A stretch of 64,000 nucleotides of DNA from Clostridiales bacterium (GTDB lineage: Bacteria > Bacillota > Clostridia > Lachnospirales > Cellulosilyticaceae). The position numbers and the translations under genes were made by a program. Positions 15,779 through 24,157 of the stretch are shown here, in pieces. The notes beneath the pieces are model-generated. The model had not been told where the DNA came from. It made no database searches and worked only from the letters and a program-made list of their open reading frames with translations. The stretch's first letter is position 1; each line of letters starts with the position of its first letter. The stretch covers positions 1-64,000 of the forward strand of contig DYCF01000020.1 in NCBI GenBank assembly GCA_019418225.1. The letters are read 5' to 3'.

Positions 15779-17260
15779 TTAATGTTCACTATGTTCTATG
15801 TTAAGCTGAGTAAATATAGCTTCTTTTCCATTAGAATCTACTGCATATAAACCAATCATTACCCCTGTAAAGCCTCCAGCCACTTCTGAAGAAAGATATC
15901 TTGTATCAGCATGCCCCATATTGATAAGTTGCTCTTGTGTTTTCACAAAAAAGTTATAGCCATATGCATCTGCTTCAACAATTAACTGTACTTCTTCTTT
16001 CCCAATAGACTGAATCTTTTCTTCTTTAGAAATACATCCTATTGTTAGCCTTAATACTGCATTGCCCCCTTGATCCATATATAAATCATAATGATGCTTT
16101 TCATCTTCAAATAAAGTCACGCCAGTTTCCTCACATTCACTTTGCACTTTACAAGAGATATTCATCTCAAACTCACTTTGACGTATAGCTACAAAAGTTG
16201 GCGTACCCCCATTAAATAGGGTGTCCACGTTTCCTTTTAACTTCAGATAATCTTCACCAAATTCATAGTTTTGCGCCTCATAGGTTCTTAAAAAGCACCA
16301 TTCCTTATGCTCATTAAGATTGCAAAACGTTTTTGTAAATGAGAGCTTTTGAGGCGCGAAGGACACACCTGGCACATCATATGTGAGGTGCGCTGTGCCA
16401 TCTCCCATGTAAAACCAGCCCTCTTGCCATGTTACTGGTACAAGCACGCACTCCCTACCTAAATGATGATAAGCTGCCCACTGTCCTGCTTGTCTAAAAG
16501 CAAGATGCATAAACCACCACTGACCATCTTTTCCTTCTATGATGTCCCCATGACCCGCTCCTTGTAAAATGTAACCGCCTAAATTACGATTAGTCAGTAC
16601 AGGATTGTTCTTAAATGGCTCAAATGGTCCCCACATACTTTGGCTTCTTGCATAGTTCACCATATGGCCATATTCTGTGCCGCCCTCAGCATCTAATATG
16701 TAATAATATTCCCCAATCTTATATAAATGAGGTGCCTCTATAAATCTTCCTCCTGTACCATGCCAAAGTGGTTTTGTATCACTCAGCTTTTTCCCTGTTT
16801 CAATATCTATCTCACACATTTGTATAAAAGAAGAAATCCCTAAATCATCATAGCCATTACTCAAAAAGTAAGCTTTATCTCCTTCAAAATAAAAGGATGG
16901 ATCAATGCCATCTTGTTCAACCGTTATAGGCTCAGACCACTCACCATATATATCATCTGTATATACATAAAAATTCACCTTAGTTGTTGCATTCGTTGTT
17001 ACCATATAAAATCTACCCTTATGATAACGTATAGTCGGTGCAAATATACCGCTACAACTTTGGGTACCTGTTAAATCAATTTGGCTTGTACGCGTTAAAC
17101 AATGCCCAATTTGTTTCCAATTTACCATATCCGTACTTTCAAAAAGAGGTACCGCTGGAAAGTACTGAAAAGAACTGCATACCATATAATATTTATCTCC
17201 TACACGGCACGCACTTGGATCTGGATACATTCCTCTTAATACTGGATTTTTATATTCCAC
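15779..17260 (-). CDS. GH43 beta-xylosidase/arabinofuranosidase
   Basis: The 493-residue cytoplasmic enzyme has no signal peptide. The five-blade propeller has catalytic base Asp14 (YPDPS), pKa modulator Asp120 (DGIDPS) and acid Glu175 (FIEAPHLY). A C-terminal beta-sandwich of about 180 residues follows, as in XynB-type xylosidases of GH43 subfamily 11/12. It would trim imported xylo- or arabino-oligosaccharides. The GTG start at 17260 is supported by GGGGGAG six bases before it. An acetyltransferase gene lies 18 bases upstream on the same strand, suggesting co-transcription. All catalytic residues are present. Confidence 0.88.
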   Translation of the reverse strand: MEYKNPVLRGMYPDPSACRVGDKYYMVCSSFQYFPAVPLFESTDMVNWKQIGHCLTRTSQIDLTGTQSCSGIFAPTIRYHKGRFYMVTTNATTKVNFYVYTDDIYGEWSEPITVEQDGIDPSFYFEGDKAYFLSNGYDDLGISSFIQMCEIDIETGKKLSDTKPLWHGTGGRFIEAPHLYKIGEYYYILDAEGGTEYGHMVNYARSQSMWGPFEPFKNNPVLTNRNLGGYILQGAGHGDIIEGKDGQWWFMHLAFRQAGQWAAYHHLGRECVLVPVTWQEGWFYMGDGTAHLTYDVPGVSFAPQKLSFTKTFCNLNEHKEWCFLRTYEAQNYEFGEDYLKLKGNVDTLFNGGTPTFVAIRQSEFEMNISCKVQSECEETGVTLFEDEKHHYDLYMDQGGNAVLRLTIGCISKEEKIQSIGKEEVQLIVEADAYGYNFFVKTQEQLINMGHADTRYLSSEVAGGFTGVMIGLYAVDSNGKEAIFTQLNIEHSEH

Positions 17261-17278
17261 AATAAATCTCCCCCATTT

Positions 17279-17881
17279 TCATCTCATCATATTATTATTT
17301 ATTTCTCTTATTACTTTACATGGATTACCTACTGCTACAACATTAGCTGGTATATCTTTCGTCACCACGCTTCCTGCACCAATCACACTGCCATTTCCAA
17401 TTGTTACACCTGGCAAAATAATAGCACCTCCACCAATCCAGACACCTTCTCCTATTGTAATCGGTAACGCATAGGTTCTACAAAAATATTCTCCACTTCT
17501 TTCATCCCAATTTGGTGTTAACCTTTCTTCTAACTCTACTGGATGTGTAGAAGTATACATCTGTACATTAGATGCAATCAAAGTATTACTGCCAATTGTA
17601 ATTTTATTGCAATCCACTAGCGTACAATTCATATTAATAGACACATTATTTCCTATATGAATATGACACCCATAGTCACATATAAATGGCGCCCCTATGG
17701 AAACATTTTTTCCAACACTCCCTAGCATTTCAAGTAAAATCTGCCTTTTTTCCTCTTTTTGTTCATATTGCAACATATGATACTTTCCTAACAACCTTCG
17801 TGTTTTTGCCTTATATTCCAAAAAAATAGGTGCATGACAATCATAAATTTGTCCTGCAAGACACTTCTCCAATTCAGTCAA
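17279..17881 (-). CDS. Sugar O-acetyltransferase (maltose/galactoside acetyltransferase family)
   Basis: The 200-residue left-handed beta-helix acetyltransferase has hexapeptide repeats (IHIGNNVSI, ITIGSNTLI, ITIGEGVWIGGGAII, VTIGNGSVIGAGSVV) and the N-terminal mac domain (LTELEKCLAGQIYDCH). The catalytic His lies in YTSTHPVE. It transfers acetyl from acetyl-CoA to a sugar. I chose the TTG start at 17881 because AGGAGGGG lies eight bases ahead and the protein then starts like its family; the longer frame to 17914 has no such site. It precedes the GH43 gene, so it may act on xylan-derived sugars. Confidence 0.82.
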   Translation of the reverse strand: MTELEKCLAGQIYDCHAPIFLEYKAKTRRLLGKYHMLQYEQKEEKRQILLEMLGSVGKNVSIGAPFICDYGCHIHIGNNVSINMNCTLVDCNKITIGSNTLIASNVQMYTSTHPVELEERLTPNWDERSGEYFCRTYALPITIGEGVWIGGGAIILPGVTIGNGSVIGAGSVVTKDIPANVVAVGNPCKVIREINNNMMR

Positions 17882-18090
17882 TTTATTTTCCCCTCCTATC
17901 ATTCTTCTGACCACGCTGCGTCATTTCTCATCCTCATTTCTATATTCCCTAAAAAATTATCTCATCTTATTTTACACGTATATTCTAATTATTTAAATAT
18001 TTTTATTAACTCATCAACTTGTTCCAATTAACTCATTCACTTCTCTTCTCATCTTACGGCTGTCATTACAAGATAGTTATGCAATAAAAC

Positions 18091-18282
18091 GAGTCCCTCA
18101 CCTGCCAGTCTACCTTGGAAATAATTTGATGACACGCTTAGTGAAGGAATATAAAGCGTTTTTAGGCAGATTTTCTGAACGAAGTGAGTTATCTGCCGTT
18201 GCTTTGTATTCCGAACTTAGCGTAGCACAATAAAACGAGTGCTCACAAATTACATAGAGTGTAGCTGGTGGGTGAGGGACTC
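18091..18282. repeat. Structured intergenic element, copy A
   Basis: A roughly 190-bp element closed by a long stem. The arm GAGTCCCTCACC at 18091-18102 pairs with GGTGAGGGACTC at 18271-18282, and the helix continues inward through CCAG/CTGG and CTAC/GTAG. Inside is a second helix GGAATATAAAGC / GCTTTGTATTCC, which encloses a third, GGCAGAT / ATCTGCC. Segments CTTAGTGAAG, AGCGTTTTTAGGC, AACTTAG and TAGAGTGTAGC are shared with a diverged copy at 35468-35653. It occupies most of the 440-bp gap between the acetyltransferase and nspC; nothing else is seen there. Confidence 0.8.
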
Positions 18283-18322
18283 ATTTGCGGCCCTTTACTG
18301 CATTCCCACTATCTTATACCGA

Positions 18323-19456
18323 TTACAATCTCGATTTAAAATCCTCATACCCGAATTTCTTAATCACTTGTAATCCTTTTTCTTCATTATAAAGGCATAT
18401 TGAAGGAAGATTAATGCCATTAAAAGTATTATTTTTAACCATTGAATAAATCGCCATATCACAGAATACTAATCGATCGCCTGCCGCTAGTGGTTTATCA
18501 AAAGAGTAATCTCCTATCACATCACCCGATAGACAAGTCTGGCTGCCTAAACGATAAGTATAAACCTTTTCACCTGGCTCACCTGCTCCTATGATTCTTG
18601 GACGATACGGCATTTCTAAAACATCAGGCATATGGCAAGCTGCTGATGTATCTAATATTGCAATATCGATGCCATTCTTCATAGTTGTGAGTACTGTGGA
18701 AACTAAATATCCTGTGTTTAATGCTACAGCTTCACCTGGTTCTAAATAAACTTCAATATTGTATTTGTTTTTAATAAACATAATACAATCAATTAACTTT
18801 TGGATATCATAATCTTCACGTGTAATATGATGACCACCACCGAAGTTAATCCACTTCATCTGATGTAAATAGTGTCCAAACTTTTCATCAACTACTTTTA
18901 AAATACGTTCAAGTGTATCTGAATTTTGCTCACACATAGCATGGAAATGAAGACCTTCAATACCTTCTAATGACTCTGGCTTTAAGTTAGCCAATGTTGT
19001 TCCCATACGTGATCCTGCAAAGCAAGGATTATAAAGATCTGTTTCAACTTCTGCATATTCTGGGTTAATACGAATACCACAACTGATATGATGGTCAGCA
19101 TTTTGAATGCGGCTACGATATTTTTCCCATTCTTCACATGTATTAAATACAATATGACCACAGTATTTCATAATCTCATCAAATTCATCTTCGCGATATG
19201 CAGCTGCATAAATATGCACCTCTTTACCCATTTCTTCATAGCCTAATCGTGCTTCAAAGAGTGAACTTGACGTCACCCCACTTAAGTACTTCCCGATAAG
19301 CGGGAAAGTACTATACATGGAAAATGCCTTTTGCGCTAAAAGAATATGGGCGCCTGTGCGGTCTTCCACCGATTTTAGAATTTCTAAATTTTTAATAAGG
19401 AGTGCCTCATCCACCACATAGCTAGGTGTTGGGACCTTGTTAAAGTCTAATGCCAT
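18323..19456 (-). CDS. nspC: Carboxynorspermidine/carboxyspermidine decarboxylase
   Basis: This PLP enzyme of the alanine racemase fold (377 residues) decarboxylates carboxyspermidine to spermidine, the last step of the CASDH/CASDC polyamine route. The Schiff-base lysine is Lys43 in LAQKAFSMYS. A phosphate-binding region (INFGGGHHIT, EPGEAVAL) and the active-site Cys in GSQTCLSGDVIG are visible. It is the last gene of a four-gene operon and starts ten bases after the synthase gene, with AAGGAG before its ATG. The length is as usual for the family. Confidence 0.92.
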   Translation of the reverse strand: MALDFNKVPTPSYVVDEALLIKNLEILKSVEDRTGAHILLAQKAFSMYSTFPLIGKYLSGVTSSSLFEARLGYEEMGKEVHIYAAAYREDEFDEIMKYCGHIVFNTCEEWEKYRSRIQNADHHISCGIRINPEYAEVETDLYNPCFAGSRMGTTLANLKPESLEGIEGLHFHAMCEQNSDTLERILKVVDEKFGHYLHQMKWINFGGGHHITREDYDIQKLIDCIMFIKNKYNIEVYLEPGEAVALNTGYLVSTVLTTMKNGIDIAILDTSAACHMPDVLEMPYRPRIIGAGEPGEKVYTYRLGSQTCLSGDVIGDYSFDKPLAAGDRLVFCDMAIYSMVKNNTFNGINLPSICLYNEEKGLQVIKKFGYEDFKSRL

Positions 19457-19466
19457 CTCGTTCTCC

Positions 19467-20666
19467 TTAATCTACAAATTTAGGGTCAAATGATTCTTTC
19501 CATGGTAATCCCCATTCATTTAAAGCGTCCATGAATGGATCTGGATTGAATTCTTCTACATTATAAACACCTGGTTTTTTCCATTCACCTTTAAGGAGCA
19601 TCATGGCACCAATCATAGCTGGTACACCCGTTGTGTAAGAAATAGCTTGTGAACCTACTTCTTTGTAACATTCTTCATGGTCACATACATTGTATACATA
19701 GTAAGATACTGGTTTGCCATCTTTGACACCACGGTAAATACATCCGATGTTTGTTTTACCTTTTGTACGTGGTCCAAGTGATGCTGGATCTGGAAGTACT
19801 GCTTTTAAGAATTGTAAAGGTACAATTTGTTTGCCTTCAAATTCAATTGGTTCGATAGATGTCATCCCAACATTTTCTAAAACTTTTAAGTGTGTTAAGT
19901 AATTTTGTGAGAATGTCATAAAGAAACGAATTCTTTTGATGCCTGGCATATTAAGTGCAAGTGATTCTAATTCTTCATGATGTAAGAGATACATATCTTT
20001 TTCACCGATTTCTGGGAAGTCATAAACACGTTTGATTTCCATTGGCTGCGTTTCTACCCACTCACCATTTTCAATATAGCTACCTTTTGCAGTTACTTCA
20101 CGGATATTAATCTCTGGATTGAAGTTTGTAGCGAATGGATAACCATGATCCCCTGCATTTGCATCTAAGATATCAATATAGTGAATTTCATCAAAGTAAT
20201 GTTTTAAAGCATAAGCAGAAAATACCCCTGTTACACCTGGGTCAAATCCACAACCTAAAATAGCTGTAAGACCTGCTTTTTCAAAACGTTCTCTATAAGC
20301 CCATTGCCATTTATATTCAAATTTAGCGGTATCAAGTGGTTCATAGTTTGCTGTATCTAAATAATGTACACCTGTTTCAAGACATGCGTCCATAATTGTA
20401 AGGTCTTGATATGGTAATGCCACATTAATAACGATTTCTGGTTTAAATTCATTAATAAGGGCTACTAATTCTTCTACATTGTCAGCATCTACTTGTGCTG
20501 TTTGAATTTTAGTTTTGCCGCCATCAAGTTTTGCTTTTAAGGCATCACATTTTGATTTTGTACGGCTTGCGATACAAATCTCTTCGAATACCTCAGAATT
20601 TTGACAACATTTATGTACTACTACGCTAGCTACACCACCAGCACCAATAATTAGAGCTCTACCCAT
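19467..20666 (-). CDS. Carboxynorspermidine/carboxyspermidine synthase (saccharopine dehydrogenase family)
   Basis: The 399-residue NADPH-dependent enzyme condenses putrescine or diaminopropane with aspartate semialdehyde to carboxy(nor)spermidine. The N-terminal Rossmann motif is IIGAGGVASVV, followed by the saccharopine dehydrogenase C-terminal domain (GCGFDPGVTGVFSAYA, DILDANAGDHGYPFATNFNPE). Pairing with nspC directly downstream distinguishes it from lysine-pathway saccharopine dehydrogenases. AGGAGG precedes the ATG. It lies between speE and nspC, so this operon encodes two routes from putrescine to a triamine. Confidence 0.9.
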   Translation of the reverse strand: MGRALIIGAGGVASVVVHKCCQNSEVFEEICIASRTKSKCDALKAKLDGGKTKIQTAQVDADNVEELVALINEFKPEIVINVALPYQDLTIMDACLETGVHYLDTANYEPLDTAKFEYKWQWAYRERFEKAGLTAILGCGFDPGVTGVFSAYALKHYFDEIHYIDILDANAGDHGYPFATNFNPEINIREVTAKGSYIENGEWVETQPMEIKRVYDFPEIGEKDMYLLHHEELESLALNMPGIKRIRFFMTFSQNYLTHLKVLENVGMTSIEPIEFEGKQIVPLQFLKAVLPDPASLGPRTKGKTNIGCIYRGVKDGKPVSYYVYNVCDHEECYKEVGSQAISYTTGVPAMIGAMMLLKGEWKKPGVYNVEEFNPDPFMDALNEWGLPWKESFDPKFVD

Positions 20667-20756
20667 TAATTTAATCCTCCTAAAATTTAATAATATATAT
20701 ACTAAACGTTAAACTCATAAAGACCTTACGTTTATAGCAATTTAATAGTGTCTCAT

Positions 20757-21599
20757 TTATTTTAATAAATCTAAGATATAGTTAGGAAGTGCAAAACTTC
20801 CACGATGAATCCATGTATTATAATACTTTGTATTAAGGCCAAATTTTTGCCATGCATCCTCTTGTAAATCTTTAATCGGATGCAACCTCTTCGACGCAAA
20901 GCCAAATAACCATTGTCCTGAAGAATAGGTTGGAATATTAGCACTATAGAACTTTGTTACTGGAAATATATTCACAAGCTTTTCATATGCCATTTCAAGT
21001 GAATTGGCATGCATTTGATAATATGGACTTTCATGCTGATTAATTAAAATCCCATCTTCTTTAAGTGCTTTATAACAGTTGCCATAAAATTCCTTAGTGA
21101 AAAGCCCTTCACCTGGTCCAAATGGATCTGTAGAATCCACTAAGATTAAATCATACTCATTTTGTTTTCCACGTACGAATCTTAGGCCATCTTCAAAATA
21201 CAGATGCACTCTTGGATCATCTAATTTACAGGCTGTCTGCTGTAAATAGGTCCTACAAGCTTTAACTACCATCTCATCAATTTCAACAAGATCAATATGT
21301 TCAATAGTCTGGTATCTTGTAAGTTCTCTTACAGTACCACCATCACCACCGCCAATAACTAACACCTTTTTCGTATTAGGATTTACCGCCATTGGCACAT
21401 GTACCATCATGTCATGATAAATAAATTCATCACGCTCTGTTACCATCATTAACCCGTCTAGTGTGAGAAAAGTACCAAACTCATAAGACTTCATAATATC
21501 AATACGTTGGAATTTACTTTGCTCCGAACACAAGTGTTTATCAACTTTAATTGAAAACTTCACATTTGGACTATGTTCCTCTGTATACCATAATTCCAT
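20757..21599 (-). CDS. speE: Spermidine synthase (polyamine aminopropyltransferase)
   Basis: The 280-residue enzyme transfers an aminopropyl group from decarboxylated SAM to putrescine. Features include the N-terminal strand domain (MELWYTEEHSPNVKFSIKV), GGGDGG at residues 83-88 for decarboxylated SAM, the acidic gate DSTDPFGPGEGLF and WLFGFASKR near the end. It belongs to the SpeE-type cytoplasmic aminopropyltransferases. GAGAGGAGTGGG lies before its ATG. It follows the decarboxylase gene by 37 bases. No SAM decarboxylase gene is in the window, so its cosubstrate must come from elsewhere. Confidence 0.92.
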   Translation of the reverse strand: MELWYTEEHSPNVKFSIKVDKHLCSEQSKFQRIDIMKSYEFGTFLTLDGLMMVTERDEFIYHDMMVHVPMAVNPNTKKVLVIGGGDGGTVRELTRYQTIEHIDLVEIDEMVVKACRTYLQQTACKLDDPRVHLYFEDGLRFVRGKQNEYDLILVDSTDPFGPGEGLFTKEFYGNCYKALKEDGILINQHESPYYQMHANSLEMAYEKLVNIFPVTKFYSANIPTYSSGQWLFGFASKRLHPIKDLQEDAWQKFGLNTKYYNTWIHRGSFALPNYILDLLK

Positions 21600-21636
21600 T
21601 TTCCCACTCCTCTCATAGTTTCTAGATCTATACTTC

Positions 21637-23085
21637 TTATTCTTGAATCACAATATTGATACGTTCTATATTAATATCTTCTGTCCCTGTTAAGAAGCAG
21701 CCTTTCTCCTTTGCATAAGCGATATAATTTAAAATATCCCTTGTGATTCCTTCACCTGGTGCCAAAATTGGGATACCTGGTGGATAGCACATCACAAATT
21801 CGCTGCAAATCTTCCCTTCACTTTCATTAATGGGAATAGATTTTTTAGGTGAATAAAATGCATCCTGTGGTGTCATTGCCACAATAGGATCGATATATTC
21901 ATGGTCAAACATGCCGCTCTTATCATTTGTATGTAAACGTTTAATCTCAGATAAAGCTGAAATTAATCTTTCAATATTGAGTTCTTTGTCGCCTACTGAA
22001 ATTATAGCCAGTACATTTCCAATATCTCCAAACTCTATCTGAATGCCATAATCATCTCTTAACATGTCATAAACTTCAATGCCGGCAAGCCCAATATCAC
22101 GTGTATGAATTGATAGCTTTGTTACATCAAAGTCATATACTGTATCGCCATTAATAATCTCTTTTCCAAAGGCATAATAACCGCCTATTTTGTTAATTTC
22201 TTCTCGGGCATAACTTGCAAGTTCCATCACACGGTCAAAAATAGCTTTCCCATTGATTGCTAGATTTTTTCTTGAAATATCTAGTGAGGACATTAAAAGA
22301 TAAGAACCACTTGTTGTCTGTGTCAGATTAATAATTTGTCTTACATATCCTTCGCTCACTTCATTGTTAATCAGTAAAAATGAGCTTTGGGTTAGTGAGC
22401 CACCTGTCTTATGCATACTAACAGCTGCCATATCTGCACCTACACTCATAGCTGACGCGGGCAGTGCTTCATTGAAATAAAAATGTGTGCCATGCGCTTC
22501 ATCCGCTAAAACTAACATACCATGTTCATGTGCAAGTTCAGTAATTGCCTTAAGAGGTGAACAAATTCCATAATAAGTTGGATTGTTAACAAGTACTGCT
22601 TTTGCATCTGGATTTTGTAAGATTGCACGCTTTACATCTTCATAAGACATTCCTAGTGGAATACCCAATTCTTTATTCACACCAGGGTTCACATAAATTG
22701 GTACAGCACCACATACAACAAGCGCATTGATTGCACTGCGATGCACATTTCTCGGCATGATAATCTTGTCACCACGTTTACATGCTGTCATAACCATAGC
22801 TTGAACGGCTGATGTTGTACCACCTACCATGAAGAAAGCATGTTTGCTACCAAAAGCTTCTGCTGCTAATTCTTCCGCCTCTTTAATGACTGATACTGGA
22901 TGACATAAGTTATCTAATGGTTTCATAGAATTTACATCCACTGTCATACAATTTTCTCCTAGAAAATCTGTGAGTTCCTTATTTCCTTGACCGCGTTTAT
23001 GACCTGGTACATCAAAAGGAACAATACGCATTTTTTTATAGCGTTCAAGCGCCTCATAAATAGGCATTTTTTCTTGTTTATTCAT
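21637..23085 (-). CDS. speA: Orn/Lys/Arg decarboxylase, fold-type I PLP (SpeA-like)
   Basis: The 482-residue compact decarboxylase lacks the N-terminal wing domain of inducible enterobacterial enzymes. PLP-binding lysine is Lys226 in SMHKTGGS, with LADEAHGTHF carrying the pyridine-nitrogen Asp. The C-terminal EGRICSEFVMCYPPGIP-like segment is present. In Firmicutes such proteins are arginine decarboxylases, but ornithine or lysine use cannot be excluded. The ATG at 23085 is preferred over the upstream extension because AAAGGA precedes it and the protein then begins like its family. It is first in the polyamine operon; no agmatinase gene lies in the window, which is notable if arginine is the substrate. 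Confidence 0.85.
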   Translation of the reverse strand: MNKQEKMPIYEALERYKKMRIVPFDVPGHKRGQGNKELTDFLGENCMTVDVNSMKPLDNLCHPVSVIKEAEELAAEAFGSKHAFFMVGGTTSAVQAMVMTACKRGDKIIMPRNVHRSAINALVVCGAVPIYVNPGVNKELGIPLGMSYEDVKRAILQNPDAKAVLVNNPTYYGICSPLKAITELAHEHGMLVLADEAHGTHFYFNEALPASAMSVGADMAAVSMHKTGGSLTQSSFLLINNEVSEGYVRQIINLTQTTSGSYLLMSSLDISRKNLAINGKAIFDRVMELASYAREEINKIGGYYAFGKEIINGDTVYDFDVTKLSIHTRDIGLAGIEVYDMLRDDYGIQIEFGDIGNVLAIISVGDKELNIERLISALSEIKRLHTNDKSGMFDHEYIDPIVAMTPQDAFYSPKKSIPINESEGKICSEFVMCYPPGIPILAPGEGITRDILNYIAYAKEKGCFLTGTEDINIERINIVIQE

Positions 23086-23479
23086 CAGCCCAATTCCTTT
23101 ACATAATATTTTATACCGCTTCACTCAACTTACTTTTCACTCTATTACAGTGCTTTATAATATTTTATGTATAATATTTATTTTCACCTTTAAGTTAATA
23201 TAAAAATTAAAACGAGTTTTTTAGTTTTATGTTTTCAATTTATTTACCGTCAACATTTTACAATATAGTTCACCAAATAGCAAGAGTAAATATTAATTAT
23301 TTTGTTTACATATACTTAACTTTTGACTTCAAAAACACATTTTTCGACTATTCAAAAATAGATAAACCCTCTATTATCATAGTATTTAAGGTTTTTCAAA
23401 ACTAAACTTTTTATTTAGAAATTCCTCTTTTTTATTTTTAAAAATAGGATTTTTACTAAACATAAGTAACTTTTATTGT

Positions 23480-23990
23480 GCAAAAAGCTCCATAAATCTA
23501 TTCACCAGCACTGTACTTTGTGCACGTATCATAGGTAATTTAGGCGCGATGCCTTTTTCAGTTCCTGTCATTACTCTTTTCGAATTATTCATACAACTGA
23601 TGGTCTTGCATAGTCCGCAATAGTCTTTAAATCTGAATAATTATTCATCAAGCTAAAATCTACTTCATTTAAATCCAATATATTCATCTTTTCTGCTATA
23701 TAGCTTTCACCTTTATATAGACTTCACATTTATAAACTTTGATTATTCATGATTTTTAGTCATGTGAAATACTTTTTATCTACATGTACATTTTAAGGTT
23801 TTAGTTGGTTTCTCTATAAACACCCTCATTACCTCATATCTTGTCTAGATTTATTGTCATTTGTTAAAAACTTATTTTCTCCTCTTCCTTTAGTCAAACG
23901 CTTTCCCTTAGCATATGCAAGGTAGTTTGCATAATATGCAGCTTGCGAAATATCATTAAAATTTCCTTTTTTTGCATATTCATTCATAAC
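23480..23990 (-). pseudogene. Decayed S-layer homology (SLH) domain remnant, interrupted by a repeat
   Basis: The sequence is clearly homologous at DNA level to the 3' end of the neighbouring pectinesterase/SLH gene (24163-24520), aligning at stretches such as TGCACTTTGTGCACG-type strings and CATATCTTGTCTAGA. Stops and small indels destroy all frames. A two-hairpin repeat (23716-23818) lies inside the region of homology and separates the third SLH copy from the second. It is the tail of a lost paralogous cell-surface protein. The rest of the 1-kb gap downstream of speA is AT-rich and shows nothing else. Confidence 0.8.
23716..23818. repeat. Two-hairpin repeat (TATAGA-ended) inserted in the SLH remnant
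   Basis: This copy starts TATAGACTTCACATT and ends TTGGTTTCTCTATA. It lacks the left arm of the second hairpin through a short deletion. A further partial left end (TATAGCTTTCACC) lies directly in front of it. The flanks on both sides align to contiguous SLH coding sequence in the intact relative. Confidence 0.88.
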
Positions 23991-24028
23991 AACTTCTTTT
24001 CATTGGATAATTCCTTATTTTTAATAGC

Positions 24029-24075
24029 AAAGAAGCTATAAAACTGAGATAATTTCCAAGTTTTATAGCTTCTTT
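24029..24075. terminator. Bidirectional terminator behind the pectinesterase/SLH gene
   Basis: The 17-base arms AAAGAAGCTATAAAACT and AGTTTTATAGCTTCTTT flank a 13-base loop, 83 bases behind the stop codon. Confidence 0.85.
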
Positions 24076-24157
24076 ATTCATCAAGGCTTAATAAGTATAT
24101 TGTATATCCTAGTCTCTTTCGTCTTTTAAAAGTGACGCATTAACCTTTTTCTTCTCT

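Noticed and set aside
18091..18282. Group II intron domain or T-box as explanation for the structured element
   Set aside because: No domain V motif, no GGTGGNACCGCG-type box and no specifier loop were found.
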